From NCBI GenBank assembly GCA_016794245.1, contig JAEUKR010000053.1:1-34354 (forward strand): 34,354 nt of DNA, written 5' to 3'. Within the stretch, counting starts at the first letter, position 1; each line of letters starts with the position of its first letter. Position numbers and translations under genes: made by a program. This DNA is from Caedimonas sp. GTDB taxonomy: Bacteria; Pseudomonadota; Alphaproteobacteria; Caedimonadales; Caedimonadaceae. Below, piece after piece: positions 7,544 to 17,022 of the stretch. The notes beneath the pieces were generated by a model. It did no database searches, was not told the DNA's origin, and saw only the letters and a list, made by a program, of their open reading frames with translations.

Positions 7544-8689
7544 TTAATCCTTAATCTCCGTGTTTTCCTGTTTAAAAATCAAAGGTGTGTCACTGTCTCT
7601 GTAACTGTTAAATGTCGGAAGCATGGATTCAAATTTCTTTGTTTTGGAGAAAGCTATCGCGAGAATGTCTCGAAAGTACCTCCAATATTGTGTTGGTACT
7701 TTTTTTTCCATAAGTCGTGTTTTCGTCCAAATCCCTTGCATACATTGTGTTGTCGCTGCATCTATAGAACTCTCTCGCAGCAGAGGAAGGAATTTCTCTT
7801 TAAGGAGTGAGGAACGATCCGCCTTTGTATAGGCGGAAATACCGCGCCAAAAACTGTCGCACCATCCTTTATGAATGCCCATCGGAGCTTTAAATATTTC
7901 AGGGAACAGGGTGACTATGTTGTCGATGGCATCGAGATTTTCTTTAATCGCCAGTTCTTTCTTTTTCAGGTTTTCAGCGAGAAGCTCTGCGTTTTTGGAA
8001 TCCATATGTTCTTTATTTTTGTTAAGATGGTTGTAAGCGTGAGAATTTTCCAAAGCGTTTTCATACAGATTTTGAAGGCCTTTTACAGTGGAGTCGACAA
8101 AAGACAGGGTCATAACCCAGACATATGTTTCGTCCTTGATATTGTTCTTCAAATTGATAATGCGGGGGTCAATTTCCGAAATGCCTGTACGCTCCAGTGA
8201 TTTGATGCTTGCAAACTCTGAAGACACGTAACTTGCATAGAGAGCAATGATATTCAATTCTTCTCTCGATCTTGAAAACTTGCTCTCTTTTTCAACAGAG
8301 GTGGGGTTTTGATCGCTCACGGATTCTGAAGGCTCATGCGGAAGAGTGATCTGAGCAGCCGATGACGGAGAAACGATACTGGCCTCTAGATAGGCTTTCT
8401 GATTTTCATCCCGGCAACGGTTATAAAGTTCTTTGAAATGCGCATTGGTTTGAAAAATAATATTTTGAGCCGCCTGAAATCCTTGTTGATATCGAGGAGA
8501 GTTGATCTTTTCGTCCGCTTCTGTCACGCAATGATCTCTGGTCACTTGGACAAGAGTCTGAGACCTCAAAAGGCCATACTGTTCGAGCGCTCCTTCCACA
8601 TCTGGAGAAAGGCCGACTCTGTCGCTTGCCTGCGACGAAACACTTATGGACAGCAAAGAAGCCGCCATGATCACTCTAAACATTTTCAT
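7544..8689 (-). CDS. Exported protein of unknown function
   Basis: I do not recognise this 381-residue protein. The chosen ATG at 8689 has an excellent AAGGAG ribosome-binding site 8-9 nt upstream and gives a clean signal peptide (MKMFRVIMAASLLSISVSSQAS, cleavage after about residue 22). Longer in-frame starts up to 8806 would bury that signal. The mature protein is hydrophilic and largely helical, with lysine- and glutamate-rich stretches around residues 200-260 suggesting coiled coil. It has four cysteines in the mature region and no membrane segment. It lies 141 bp downstream of the start region of another exported protein on the same strand (8831-9931), so the two may be co-expressed. A periplasmic or secreted host-interaction role is possible but unproven. 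Confidence 0.75.
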   Translation of the reverse strand: MKMFRVIMAASLLSISVSSQASDRVGLSPDVEGALEQYGLLRSQTLVQVTRDHCVTEADEKINSPRYQQGFQAAQNIIFQTNAHFKELYNRCRDENQKAYLEASIVSPSSAAQITLPHEPSESVSDQNPTSVEKESKFSRSREELNIIALYASYVSSEFASIKSLERTGISEIDPRIINLKNNIKDETYVWVMTLSFVDSTVKGLQNLYENALENSHAYNHLNKNKEHMDSKNAELLAENLKKKELAIKENLDAIDNIVTLFPEIFKAPMGIHKGWCDSFWRGISAYTKADRSSLLKEKFLPLLRESSIDAATTQCMQGIWTKTRLMEKKVPTQYWRYFRDILAIAFSKTKKFESMLPTFNSYRDSDTPLIFKQENTEIKD

Positions 8690-8830
8690 CAATCCATCTC
8701 CTTTTATAATCAATCTTATAAGTGTTCTAAGGATGGATTGATAACCATCCTCCCTGTATATATAAAAATAAAGATTTTTCTTCAGTGTGTAAATACGGCT
8801 TCGCATAGTTCATTCGTTATGCTCTCTGAC

Positions 8831-9931
8831 TCAGTTTGCCAAACCGATCGAGATTTTCGAAAAAATTCTATTAAAATCAAGCTTTTCAAAATCAAGAGCG
8901 ATCTTTCTGATATTTTCATATTCTCTGGCATTTGCCAGTTTGGTTTCTATTTTATCAAGCAACGGTTGTTGTTTGTCTTCCAAAAGATCAAGACAGGCGA
9001 GGGCTTTTTGGAGAGCTTCTTGTCCTCTGTGGATATTATTAAGGGCGGCTTGATGATCATGAAAACGATGTGCCGCCCACATAAAAAGTTGTCCAGCCGA
9101 AATATATAAATCGGCCCATTCACCTGCCTCGGCTGAGGCGGCAGCGTTCAGGTAATTGTATCCTGCCAGAACAAAACTATAGGCAACAAGTTTGTTCTTC
9201 TCTTCAGAGGTAAGTCCTGAAATGTTGGTTGCGCAGATCCTGAGACCAAGATCAGTTAATTTTCGAGCCTGTTCTGCTTTTGAATCTGATCGATCAAAGT
9301 TAATCTTCATGATCAGGAATGCTGGTACAACGGATGTGATTTGCGAAGGCAGAATATGTTGCGCATAATCACTCAGCCCTGTACCTATCTCTGTCTTTAA
9401 AATGAATTCTTTTCTCTTTGGTGCGGCGTTCTGTTGAATCTCCCATTTTATTTTTTGCGCCTTCTTGTGCCATTCTGCAATTGACAGAAGGTCTTGATCG
9501 TTCCATTTTTTATAATCAATCGATCCGACAGGGGAAATTTTTTTAATGAAATTAAAGAGATAGGGAGAATATTTTTGGTATGATAATTCTTCGGCCGTTC
9601 TTCCAGTTTGAATTCTGCCGATGAAAAACCCCTTTTGGTTCTCTTTTTGATCTGCTATTTCCTTCTCTTGATCTTCTCTTTCCCTTTCATAAAGAGTCTG
9701 CCAATACTCCTCACTTTCCTGAACCTTCAAGAGAGCATAATTCAAATTCAAAATAGCCTGTTTTTCTTGAGGACTTAAATCATCCCGTAAAAACAAGATA
9801 CTTTCCGAACGAACGGGCAGGATATTTTTCGTCTCGATATCCACCGTGTCTTCGTTCTTTATCTCGGACGATTGTGCAATGTTTAGGGGTAACGAGAGCA
9901 TAAAAAATAAAGAGAACAGATCTTTTCTCAT
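8831..9931 (-). CDS. Exported helical protein of unknown function
   Basis: This 366-residue protein matches no family I know. It starts with a typical signal peptide (MRKDLFSLFFMLSLPLNIAQSS, cleavage about residue 21-22) and has an AGGAG ribosome-binding site 9 nt before the ATG. The rest is hydrophilic and predicted mostly helical. A strongly charged stretch rich in Glu, Lys and Gln near residues 80-105 could form a coiled coil, and an alanine-rich helical region lies around 255-310. It precedes the exported protein at 7544-8689 on the same strand. Similar size, export and helical character suggest a related role, but no clear sequence similarity between the two is visible by eye. Confidence 0.75.
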   Translation of the reverse strand: MRKDLFSLFFMLSLPLNIAQSSEIKNEDTVDIETKNILPVRSESILFLRDDLSPQEKQAILNLNYALLKVQESEEYWQTLYEREREDQEKEIADQKENQKGFFIGRIQTGRTAEELSYQKYSPYLFNFIKKISPVGSIDYKKWNDQDLLSIAEWHKKAQKIKWEIQQNAAPKRKEFILKTEIGTGLSDYAQHILPSQITSVVPAFLIMKINFDRSDSKAEQARKLTDLGLRICATNISGLTSEEKNKLVAYSFVLAGYNYLNAAASAEAGEWADLYISAGQLFMWAAHRFHDHQAALNNIHRGQEALQKALACLDLLEDKQQPLLDKIETKLANAREYENIRKIALDFEKLDFNRIFSKISIGLAN

Positions 9932-10085
9932 AATAAATTTCTCCTGCTTGTTTTTTAAAAAAAATAAAATATATTTTTTGTTTAAAATAAGAAGAATAAT
10001 ATTTATATTTTATACTAAGTATTCATCATTAATTGTTGATTAAAAAATTTTAGGAATGATCCTTTAATTTTTTAGTTGCGATTGT

Positions 10086-10125
10086 GTATCCTTCACCTTT
10101 CAAGATATGGAGATGTTGGGATTCA
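10086..10125 (+). repeat. Family 1 dispersed repeat, partial copy
   Basis: It begins GTATCCTTCACCTTTCAAGA and continues through GGAGATGTTGGGATTCAA, matching the left and central parts of family 1. The right end (CGTCCTGCTCAC) is missing. Confidence 0.55.
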
Positions 10126-10293
10126 ATATATTTTTCAGACTTCTTTAGTTGATGTAGGAAAGATCTGCAGATTAAGATGCTAGCTATATGAACGCACTCC
10201 TTGCCTTGTCATGCAAATATCTATACCTTGAGCGAAGATTTCAGGATGTGGGTGTGGGACGATCTGTGAGTTTTGCGCAAAATCCATAAAAGA

Positions 10294-10351
10294 ATGTGAG
10301 CAGGACAGCCCCCAACGTTCCGTCGCCCTACATCCTCAAAGACGAAGTATA
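10294..10351 (-). repeat. Family 1 dispersed repeat, copy 2
   Basis: In plus-strand reading it starts ATGTGAGCAGGAC, passes through CCCCCAACG, and ends CAAAGACGAAGTATA, so it is in reverse orientation. It finishes 6 nt before the uvrC ATG, and its GACGAAG end is the only purine-rich stretch near that start. Confidence 0.7.
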
Positions 10352-10357
10352 AGCGCC

Positions 10358-12238
10358 ATGAACGAAAAAGATCTATTCTCCTCTGTCTCTCCACCAACGG
10401 CTCTTCAAAATGGCGTCCAGCTTATCCAGGATTATGTCAAAACTTTGCCTACATCTCCGGGCGTCTATCGAATGCTCAACCAGCGTTATGAAGTTCTTTA
10501 CGTCGGAAAAGCGAAAAACTTGAAAAAGCGCGTGCACAGTTACACACAAGTTCATCGTCTTCCGAATCGTTTGAAACGTATGGTGGCTGAAACATCCTTG
10601 ATGGCATTCGTGATCACCCATACAGAGGTGGAAGCTCTCTTGCTTGAGGCCAATCTTATCAAGAAGTTGTCGCCCCGCTATAATATTCTGCTTAAAGACA
10701 GCAAATTTTTCTCGTTCCTGACGATTACGGATCACCTTTGGCCAAGGCTTATGAAACATCGCGGAGCGAAAGAAGAAGCGGGAAAGTACTATGGCCCGTT
10801 TGCCTCAGCCGAAGCCGTCAATCATACGCTGACGACCCTGTATAAGGTTTTTCAGCTGAGATCATGCTCGGATCGTTTTTTTGCTGCTCGTAAAAAACCT
10901 TGTTTGCAATATTATATCAAACGCTGTACGGCGCCATGTGTAGGATATATTACAGCGGAAGAGTATGCTGGCTCCGTTCAACAAACAATCAATTTTCTGG
11001 AGGGAAAATCCCGTCAAGTCCAGGAAGAGCTGAGCGCTAAAATGTTTGAAGCAAGCGCTCTGAAACATTATGAACGCGCCGCTAGTTATCGCAACATGAT
11101 CCAAGCGATTGCGCAAATCCAGGCGCAACAGAATATCAACAGTTACATCTTGAAAGACGCCGATATCATTGCAATCGCTTCTTTGGCGGGGCGCGTCTGT
11201 GTGCAGGTGTTTTTTTTCAGGGGGGGAAGCAACTATGGCAGTCACAGCTTTTTTCCTGAACACCTCGAAGGAATGTCTTTGGAGGAGACGCTTTCTGCTT
11301 TTATGGGTGTATTCTATCAGGATAATACCCCTCCCGATGAAATCCTTGTCAATCTTCTCCCCTGCGAGGCGAAATTAATGGAAAAAGCTTTTTCCAGACT
11401 TGCAGAGCGCAAAGTGCGTTTGCATGTTCCCCGGAAAGGACCGCGCCGCAAGATTGTTGATCATGCTTTTGAAAATGCGCAAGATGCTTTGGCGCGCTAT
11501 TTGGCCGAGTCTAAATCCCGGACTCAACTGATGCGGGGCGTTGCGGAAATTTTTCGTCTCCCTGATGTTCCCACGCGCATTGAAGTCTATGATAACAGTC
11601 ATATTCAGGGAACAAATGCGATCGGAGCCATGATCGTTGCGGGTTCCCAGGGACTTGATCAGGCATCTTATCGCAAGTTTACCATCAAAACAGCGGGACC
11701 CGGCGGCATAACGCCGGGAGATGACTATGGTATGATGCGAGAAGTCATGCAGCGCCGCTTTGCCGGGACGCTTGCCCAAGAGCCTGAGCGCAATCGCTTG
11801 CCAGATCTTTTGCTGATTGATGGGGGTCAGGGCCAGTTAAGTGCGGTGCATGAAGTTCTTGACCGATTGAAGGTTGCCATCCCTGTTGTTGCGATTGCAA
11901 AAGGGCCTGAGCGTCATGCGGGGCGAGAAACCTTTTTGCAAAAAGGACGAGAACCCTTTTCCCTGGATCAACGAAAAGACATCCTCTATTTTTTGCAGAA
12001 ACTGAGAGATGAAGCGCATCGTTTCGCGATCGGATTTCATCGTCAAAAAAGAACGAGAGAATTGACAAAATCTGTTCTGGACGATATCGCCGGCATTGGA
12101 CTTGCGCGAAAGCGCGCTTTGCTTCGTCGATTTGGTTCGACACGCGAAGTCGCGCGTGCTGGTGTAGAAGATTTGCAAACCGTTGAAGGAATTAGTGCAA
12201 GTATCGCGCAAAGAATATATAATCATTTTCATCGTTAA
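10358..12238 (+). CDS. uvrC: Excinuclease ABC subunit C
   Basis: UvrC makes the two incisions on either side of DNA damage in the UvrABC nucleotide-excision repair complex. The N-terminal GIY-YIG nuclease domain is clear (PGVYRM at 34-39, VLYVGKAKNLKKRV at 46-59). A cysteine-containing segment, KKPCLQYYIKRCTAPCVGYI, follows. The UvrB-interaction (UVR) helix pair is at about 221-255, the RNase H-like nuclease domain holds EVYDNSHIQG and LLIDGGQGQL, and a tandem helix-hairpin-helix (DDIAGIGLARKRALLRRFG) ends the protein. At 626 residues it is full length. The following order uvrC-pgsA is common in Alphaproteobacteria. A family 1 repeat begins 2 nt after the stop. Confidence 0.97.
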   Translation: MNEKDLFSSVSPPTALQNGVQLIQDYVKTLPTSPGVYRMLNQRYEVLYVGKAKNLKKRVHSYTQVHRLPNRLKRMVAETSLMAFVITHTEVEALLLEANLIKKLSPRYNILLKDSKFFSFLTITDHLWPRLMKHRGAKEEAGKYYGPFASAEAVNHTLTTLYKVFQLRSCSDRFFAARKKPCLQYYIKRCTAPCVGYITAEEYAGSVQQTINFLEGKSRQVQEELSAKMFEASALKHYERAASYRNMIQAIAQIQAQQNINSYILKDADIIAIASLAGRVCVQVFFFRGGSNYGSHSFFPEHLEGMSLEETLSAFMGVFYQDNTPPDEILVNLLPCEAKLMEKAFSRLAERKVRLHVPRKGPRRKIVDHAFENAQDALARYLAESKSRTQLMRGVAEIFRLPDVPTRIEVYDNSHIQGTNAIGAMIVAGSQGLDQASYRKFTIKTAGPGGITPGDDYGMMREVMQRRFAGTLAQEPERNRLPDLLLIDGGQGQLSAVHEVLDRLKVAIPVVAIAKGPERHAGRETFLQKGREPFSLDQRKDILYFLQKLRDEAHRFAIGFHRQKRTRELTKSVLDDIAGIGLARKRALLRRFGSTREVARAGVEDLQTVEGISASIAQRIYNHFHR

Positions 12239-12239
12239 A

Positions 12240-12290
12240 ATATACCCTTCATCTTTCAAAATGTGGGGGCGTTGGTCTTCGGGCTTCAGG
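12240..12290 (+). repeat. Family 1 dispersed repeat, copy 3
   Basis: It starts ATATACCCTTCATCTTTC, has GTGGGGGCGTTGG in the centre and CGGGCTTC toward the right. The right end is altered. It begins 2 nt after the uvrC stop codon. Confidence 0.75.
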
Positions 12291-12431
12291 CTTGGTTTTG
12301 TTCACGTCCTTTATGGATAGTGTGCGGGATTCACCGATCGTCTGCCACCTCGCATCTTGAAATCCTTCGGGCATAAGGATTTAATACTTTTATCAGCGTT
12401 GATTTTCATGACATTAAAGAAAGACTCTCAA

Positions 12432-12989
12432 ATGGCCAAGCTTCCCAATATCTTAACCCTGCTTCGTATTGCGCTCATTCCAGTCGTTATTTTTCTTTTC
12501 TACCTGCAAAATCAAACAGGTCATTATGTCGCCGCAGCAATTTTTATTCTTGCCTGCATCACCGATTATCTGGACGGATATTTTGCGCGCACTTACGATC
12601 AAACCACCGACTTTGGAAGGTTTCTGGATCCGATAGCGGATAAACTTCTGATCTGTTCCACACTATTGCTTCTTGTTGGATTTGATCACATTAAAGGGTT
12701 GTCTCTCATTCCCGCGATCGTCATCTTATGCCGGGAAATCCTTGTGTCAGGTTTGCGAGAGTTTCTTTCAGAAACACACCTTTCCATGCCTGTAACGACA
12801 TTGGCGAAATGGAAAACAGGCTTGCAAATGTCAGCGCTTTCAATCCTTATTATCGCAAAACCAGATCATGGCCTTTTTTCGCTGGCAAACGCGGGACTCG
12901 CTGGCTTATGGATTGCCGCGGCTCTTACATTGGTCACAGGATACGATTATATGAAGGCGGGTTTAAAAATGGTCTCATCGCGCTCGTAA
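12432..12989 (+). CDS. pgsA: CDP-diacylglycerol-glycerol-3-phosphate 3-phosphatidyltransferase
   Basis: PgsA makes phosphatidylglycerol phosphate, the committed step to phosphatidylglycerol and cardiolipin, in the inner membrane. The CDP-alcohol phosphotransferase signature D-G-x2-A-R-x8-G-x3-D-x3-D is complete in LDGYFARTYDQTTDFGRFLD followed by PIAD. The start MAKLPNILTLLRI at 12432 matches the usual N-terminus and gives 185 residues, the family length. The frame is open further upstream to a TTG at 12357, but that adds atypical residues. Several hydrophobic segments fit a multi-pass membrane protein. It follows uvrC and converges on mutS. Confidence 0.93.
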   Translation: MAKLPNILTLLRIALIPVVIFLFYLQNQTGHYVAAAIFILACITDYLDGYFARTYDQTTDFGRFLDPIADKLLICSTLLLLVGFDHIKGLSLIPAIVILCREILVSGLREFLSETHLSMPVTTLAKWKTGLQMSALSILIIAKPDHGLFSLANAGLAGLWIAAALTLVTGYDYMKAGLKMVSSRS

Positions 12990-13020
12990 AAGAAGCGTTT
13001 GTTGATCTTTTGTTGAAATC

Positions 13021-13043
13021 CCCTTGTTTAGTAAATTCAAGGG
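13021..13043 (+). terminator. Possible hairpin downstream of pgsA
   Basis: CCCTTG (13021-13026) and CAAGGG (13038-13043) form an exact 6-bp stem with an 11-nt loop, starting about 30 nt after the pgsA stop. There is no T-tract, so it is at best a weak or factor-assisted terminator. Confidence 0.35.
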
Positions 13044-13058
13044 AACTTTGAGCATCAT

Positions 13059-13086
13059 TTTAATATAAAATATTTTCTATATTAAA
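13059..13086. repeat. AT-only inverted repeat at the mutS 3' end
   Basis: TTTAATATA (13059-13067) and TATATTAAA (13078-13086) are perfect reverse complements with a 10-nt spacer. The element lies between convergent pgsA and mutS and covers the mutS stop codon. A stem with no G or C is unlikely to be a standard intrinsic terminator. Confidence 0.45.
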
Positions 13087-15781
13087 TGTCGAGAGAAGCT
13101 TTCCATTCAAACAGGATATCAAGGGCTGCTCGCGGCGTAAGCGTCTCAAGGTCCAGAGCCGCAAGCTTCTTCTCCAATTGAAAGAATCTCTCTTCTTCTG
13201 GTTCTTCCAGGACGACCGTTTCGTAAAGATCTTGCTGAAATACAGGCTGAGAGAGATGTCGCGAAGCTTCATGCGCTTCACTCATCTCGACAGGTTTTGT
13301 TGAAGCCGTTGAAAAAAGTGGAAGATCCAATATTTTACGCTCTTGATAACCGCGAGATTGCTCAAGAATTTTTAGAAAATTTTCCGCGCGGCGCACGACG
13401 ATTGGAGGAATGCCCGCAAGACGCGCTATATGAAGCCCGTAAGACCTGTCTGCTGCTCCTTTGACGATTTGATGAAGGAAGATAACCTCGCCTTTCCATT
13501 CGCGTACTTTCATCGTATAGCAAACAAGGTTCGTCATGTTACGCTCAAGATCCGTCAATTCATGATAATGGGTCGCAAACAGGGTTCGACACCTGATTTG
13601 ATCGTGGAGATGTTCCAGTACAGCCCAGGCCAGTGATAAACCATCATAGGTCGAGGTGCCGCGCCCAACCTCGTCAAGGATGACAAAGGACTTCGAGGTC
13701 GCCTGATTGAGAATGGCCGCGGTTTCCACCATTTCAACCATGAACGTGGAACGCCCCCGCGCCAGGTCGTCAGAGGCGCCGACCCGGCTGAACAGTCTGT
13801 CGACAACGCCGATCCGCGCCGAGGTCGCAGGCACATAAGACCCCATCTGGGCCATCACGACGATCAGGGCATTTTGCCTTAGAAACGTACTTTTTCCTGC
13901 CATATTTGGCCCTGTTAACAACCATTGGCGGGTTTGGTTTTCCATGAGGCAGTCATTCGCGCAAAAGCTTGTCTCGTTTGAGGCGATCAAAGCTTGCTCG
14001 ACGACTGGATGACGACCGCCGCGCACATCGAAATCCTGTGACCCATCCAACTGGGGTCGGCAATAATTCCGCACTTTCGCCAGATGCGCCAGTGAGGATG
14101 TCACATCTATGAGAGCCAACGCTTGAGCTGTTTTCAGGATAGAATCCGCCTGTCCCACAACCTCGTCCACCAAATCCTGAAAAAGTTTAAGTTCCAGAGC
14201 CAGCGCATGACTTGCCGCCTGATTGAGTTTTTGTTCAAGTTCCGTCAGTTGAGGCGTTGCATAACGTATCGCGCCGGCCGTGGTTTGGCGGTGGATGAAC
14301 TCAGGCCCTACTTTGGAAACATGATTGGTAGTGACTTCTATATGATAGCCGATAATATTGTTGTGTTTGATCTTTAAAGAAGGGATGCCATACTTTTCAC
14401 TATACATCGCCTGAAGTCCTCTCACGTGGGAAGCGCCTTCATCGCGCAAACGCCGCGTTTCATCCAATTCTGGCAGATACCCTTCCGCAATAAAATTTCC
14501 CTCGCGGGTATGGGGCGGCAACTCCTCTTTAAGGGATCTTGTCAGACGATCAATCAACAGATCCTGAAAACCGATCTGGTTTCTTATGGCTGTAAAAGCC
14601 TCATCCGTCACATGATCAAAGAGCTTTTGAATCCTGCGCGCCGCCGATAGCCCGTCGCGCAGAGCCGCCAGATCTCTTGGCCCGCCGCGCCCCAAAGAAA
14701 GTCTCGCTAAGGCGCGCTCTATGTCAGGACATTCTTTGAGGTGTTGCCGCACGTCCTCTCGAAGCTTTGGCGCCTGAAAAAAAGCATCGACCCGTTGCAG
14801 GCGTTCATCAATCATGTCGCAATACGCAAGCGGCATGGCGACATATTGCGCTAGCAAACGGCTTCCCCCCGCGGTGATGGTTTGATCGATGGAGGCAAGA
14901 AGGCTTCCCTTGCGTTCTCCCCCCAGTGTAAACAGCAATTCAAGATTTCGGCGGGTCGAAGCGTCAATTTCCAGGAAATCGCCGGCGATAAGGCGCTGAG
15001 GAGGTCTTAGAGTGGGTACGCCGCCTTTTTGGGTAAGCTGAACGTAATCAATTAGTATCCCGGCGACTGTCATCTCAGCGTTGGAAAGAGTGCCGAACCC
15101 CTCAAGCGCCTTCACGCCATAGACAGATTCCAGGCGTTTGAGGGCGTTTTCTCTGTCGAACCGACTGGAAGGCAGAGGATGAAGTTGCTTACGCCACTCT
15201 CGAAAGACTTCATAAAGTTCAGGGCGCTGGATCAGCTTCTCTGAGACTACCAGCTCACTGGGATGAAGGCGCGCAAGCGCTTCTTCAAGGTTTTCCTTTT
15301 TGCAGGATTCCACAGAAAAAATGCCGGCCGAAATATCGATCGCTGCCAAGGCAAAACCCTCGGAACGCGCCTCGGTATCCATCATTAAGGCAACCAGATA
15401 GTTGTTTTGCCGCGCCTCAAGCAACGTCTCCTCTGTCAAAGTCCCTGGCGTGACGACACGGATGACGTCCCGCTTCACCACTGATTTTGCGCCCCGCTTT
15501 TTTGCCTCGCCTGGATCTTCCATCTGTTCGCAAATCGCGACGCGAAAACCCTGCCGCACGAGGCGTGCCAGATAATTTTCGTAAGCGTGATACGGCACGC
15601 CGCACATGGGGATATCTTCGCCTTCCGTTTTTCCGCGCCGTGTGAGTGTGATGTCAAGGGCGGCTGCGGCTTGGATTGCATCGTCAAAAAAAAGCTCGTA
15701 AAAGTCTCCCATTCTGTAAAACAGCAAACAATCCGGATATTGTTCTTTGATCTGGTGATATTGTTGCATCATGGGGGTCAT
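13082..15781 (-). CDS. mutS: DNA mismatch repair protein MutS
   Basis: MutS recognises mismatched or looped-out bases and starts methyl-independent or methyl-directed repair with MutL. The N-terminal mismatch-binding domain carries the Phe-x-Glu motif in [11 protein letters not shown] (about residues 26-36). The ATPase near residue 620 has Walker [11 protein letters not shown], the [14 protein letters not shown] signature, Walker [16 protein letters not shown] and the [11 protein letters not shown] segment. A C-terminal helix-turn-helix and dimerisation region follow. At 899 residues it is complete. The ATG at 15781 has AAGGAA 9 nt upstream. No MutL or other repair partner lies nearby except uvrC, which is transcribed toward it. 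Confidence 0.98.
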   Translation of the reverse strand: MTPMMQQYHQIKEQYPDCLLFYRMGDFYELFFDDAIQAAAALDITLTRRGKTEGEDIPMCGVPYHAYENYLARLVRQGFRVAICEQMEDPGEAKKRGAKSVVKRDVIRVVTPGTLTEETLLEARQNNYLVALMMDTEARSEGFALAAIDISAGIFSVESCKKENLEEALARLHPSELVVSEKLIQRPELYEVFREWRKQLHPLPSSRFDRENALKRLESVYGVKALEGFGTLSNAEMTVAGILIDYVQLTQKGGVPTLRPPQRLIAGDFLEIDASTRRNLELLFTLGGERKGSLLASIDQTITAGGSRLLAQYVAMPLAYCDMIDERLQRVDAFFQAPKLREDVRQHLKECPDIERALARLSLGRGGPRDLAALRDGLSAARRIQKLFDHVTDEAFTAIRNQIGFQDLLIDRLTRSLKEELPPHTREGNFIAEGYLPELDETRRLRDEGASHVRGLQAMYSEKYGIPSLKIKHNNIIGYHIEVTTNHVSKVGPEFIHRQTTAGAIRYATPQLTELEQKLNQAASHALALELKLFQDLVDEVVGQADSILKTAQALALIDVTSSLAHLAKVRNYCRPQLDGSQDFDVRGGRHPVVEQALIASNETSFCANDCLMENQTRQWLLTGPNMAGKSTFLRQNALIVVMAQMGSYVPATSARIGVVDRLFSRVGASDDLARGRSTFMVEMVETAAILNQATSKSFVILDEVGRGTSTYDGLSLAWAVLEHLHDQIRCRTLFATHYHELTDLERNMTNLVCYTMKVREWKGEVIFLHQIVKGAADRSYGLHIARLAGIPPIVVRRAENFLKILEQSRGYQERKILDLPLFSTASTKPVEMSEAHEASRHLSQPVFQQDLYETVVLEEPEEERFFQLEKKLAALDLETLTPRAALDILFEWKASLDI

Positions 15782-15869
15782 TATTTGCGTTCCTTAAAAA
15801 AATTATCCGAATTTCAAGAAATCATTTGCCTTCTTTGTTGAAATCTCTGAAATATATTCAAAGGATTTC

Positions 15870-15931
15870 AAAATGTGAGCAGGACGAAGCCCGATATCCA
15901 ACGCCCCCACAGTTTCAAAGGCGAAGGCTAT
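15870..15931 (-). repeat. Family 1 dispersed repeat, copy 4
   Basis: On the plus strand it reads AAAATGTGAGCAGGACGAAG, then CCAACGCCCCCACA, and ends TTTCAAAGGCGAAGGCTATC. It is one of the best-preserved copies. It lies between mutS and pstS, 36 nt before the pstS ATG. Confidence 0.85.
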
Positions 15932-15966
15932 CGTATCTTTAATGAAACTGAGAGTAATCAAGCTGA

Positions 15967-17022
15967 ATGTTGCAAACAAGAGGACACTTCATTTTTTTGA
16001 CATTTCTGATAAGTTTCCTTAAGGTAGATGCGCTTTGCGCCAGATCGTACATTCAAGTCGTAGGATCGTCGGCGATTTATCCCTTTGCCATCGCGGTTGC
16101 CGAGACTTTTCATCAAAAGACAAAATTTCCCACGCCCATTATCGAATCGACTGGGACGGGAGGAGGAATCAAAACCTTTTGTACCGGCATTGGCCTTAAC
16201 ACGCCTGATATTGTGCTGGCTTCGCGTGCCATGTCTGAGCGGGAGCGACACTATTGCCTTCGACAAGGCGTCACGGATATTCTGGAAGTGACTCTGGGAT
16301 TCGATGGGATCGTGATCGCCAGCCCTGACCTGAAAGCCCCGTTCTCTCTCAGCAGAGAGCAACTTTATCTGGCGCTGGCGGCAAAGATTGAAGATCAGCC
16401 TAACAGAAATTTTTATTGGTCTGATGTTTCATCTGAATTTCCCCAACGAAAGATCCGTCTTTTAGGTCCTTCCTCCGCTTCAGGAACGCGAGAAGCCTTT
16501 ACCCAGCTCATCATGCAAAATCGTCAGACAAAGCTGCGTCATGACGGTGTTTATATCGAAGCCTCCGATCAGGAAACGGTAATCGTTCAGAAACTGCAAC
16601 TTGAACCTGAAGCTTTCGGTGTTTTTAGTTTCAGCTTTCTGATGTTGAATAGCGACAAGGTGACGCCATTGCCGATTGAAGGCGTTACCCCGACCTTTAA
16701 GACAATCGTTTCGGGACAATATCCTCTTTCCCGTCCCTTTTATCTTTATGTCAAGAGCGCTCATCTCGATCGCGTCAAGGGGCTTGCTGCCTTTGTGGAG
16801 GAATTTATTTCCGCTGACGCGGCGGGTCATGAGGGTTATCTTGCTTCGTATGGGTTTATTCCTCAGCCTGAACAAAAACGGTTGTTGGAGGAAAAGAAAG
16901 TTCATGCGCTCACGCGTCCGAAGAAAGTCTCTTTACCCGAACAATTTCAGGATGTGAGCAGGACGAATCGTGATCATCGTGATGTCCAGAACCTCCGCAA
17001 TTTGAAAGGCGAAGGGGAGTGA
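15967..17022 (+). CDS. pstS: Phosphate ABC transporter substrate-binding protein
   Basis: PstS captures phosphate in the periplasm and delivers it to PstCA. The first 26 residues form a signal peptide (hydrophobic core FIFLTFLISFL, cleavage near ALCA). The mature protein has the phosphate-binding pattern VVGSSAIYPFAIAVAE, ESTGTGGGIKTFC and the SSASGTREAF loop typical of PstS. Homology appears to stop near residue 327. The last two dozen residues, starting QDVSRTNRD and ending LKGEGE, are encoded by a family 1 repeat in reverse orientation (16949-17018). The start is ATG 15967 without a good ribosome-binding site. No convincing Pho box was seen upstream. The stop overlaps the pstC ATG (TGATG). 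Confidence 0.92.
   Translation: MLQTRGHFIFLTFLISFLKVDALCARSYIQVVGSSAIYPFAIAVAETFHQKTKFPTPIIESTGTGGGIKTFCTGIGLNTPDIVLASRAMSERERHYCLRQGVTDILEVTLGFDGIVIASPDLKAPFSLSREQLYLALAAKIEDQPNRNFYWSDVSSEFPQRKIRLLGPSSASGTREAFTQLIMQNRQTKLRHDGVYIEASDQETVIVQKLQLEPEAFGVFSFSFLMLNSDKVTPLPIEGVTPTFKTIVSGQYPLSRPFYLYVKSAHLDRVKGLAAFVEEFISADAAGHEGYLASYGFIPQPEQKRLLEEKKVHALTRPKKVSLPEQFQDVSRTNRDHRDVQNLRNLKGEGE
16949..17018 (-). repeat. Family 1 dispersed repeat, copy 5, inside pstS
   Basis: It reads CAGGATGTGAGCAGGACGAA at the start and TTTGAAAGGCGAAGGGGA at the end on the plus strand, with a diverged centre. It forms the final coding part of pstS, and its purine-rich GGCGAAGGGGA end is the ribosome-binding site of pstC. 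Confidence 0.8.

Larger units (their letters stand above)
9932..10357. other. Intergenic region between exported-protein gene and uvrC
   Basis: This 426-bp divergent gap is AT-rich for its first 140 bp and should carry promoters in both directions. It contains a partial family 1 repeat (10086-10125, plus orientation) and a fuller copy in the opposite orientation (10294-10351) ending 6 nt before uvrC. No ORF in it looks real. Confidence 0.6.

Noticed and set aside
15782-15966. Search for a Pho box upstream of pstS
   Set aside because: No pair of CTGTCAT-like 7-mers at 11-bp spacing was seen, so no PhoB site is annotated.
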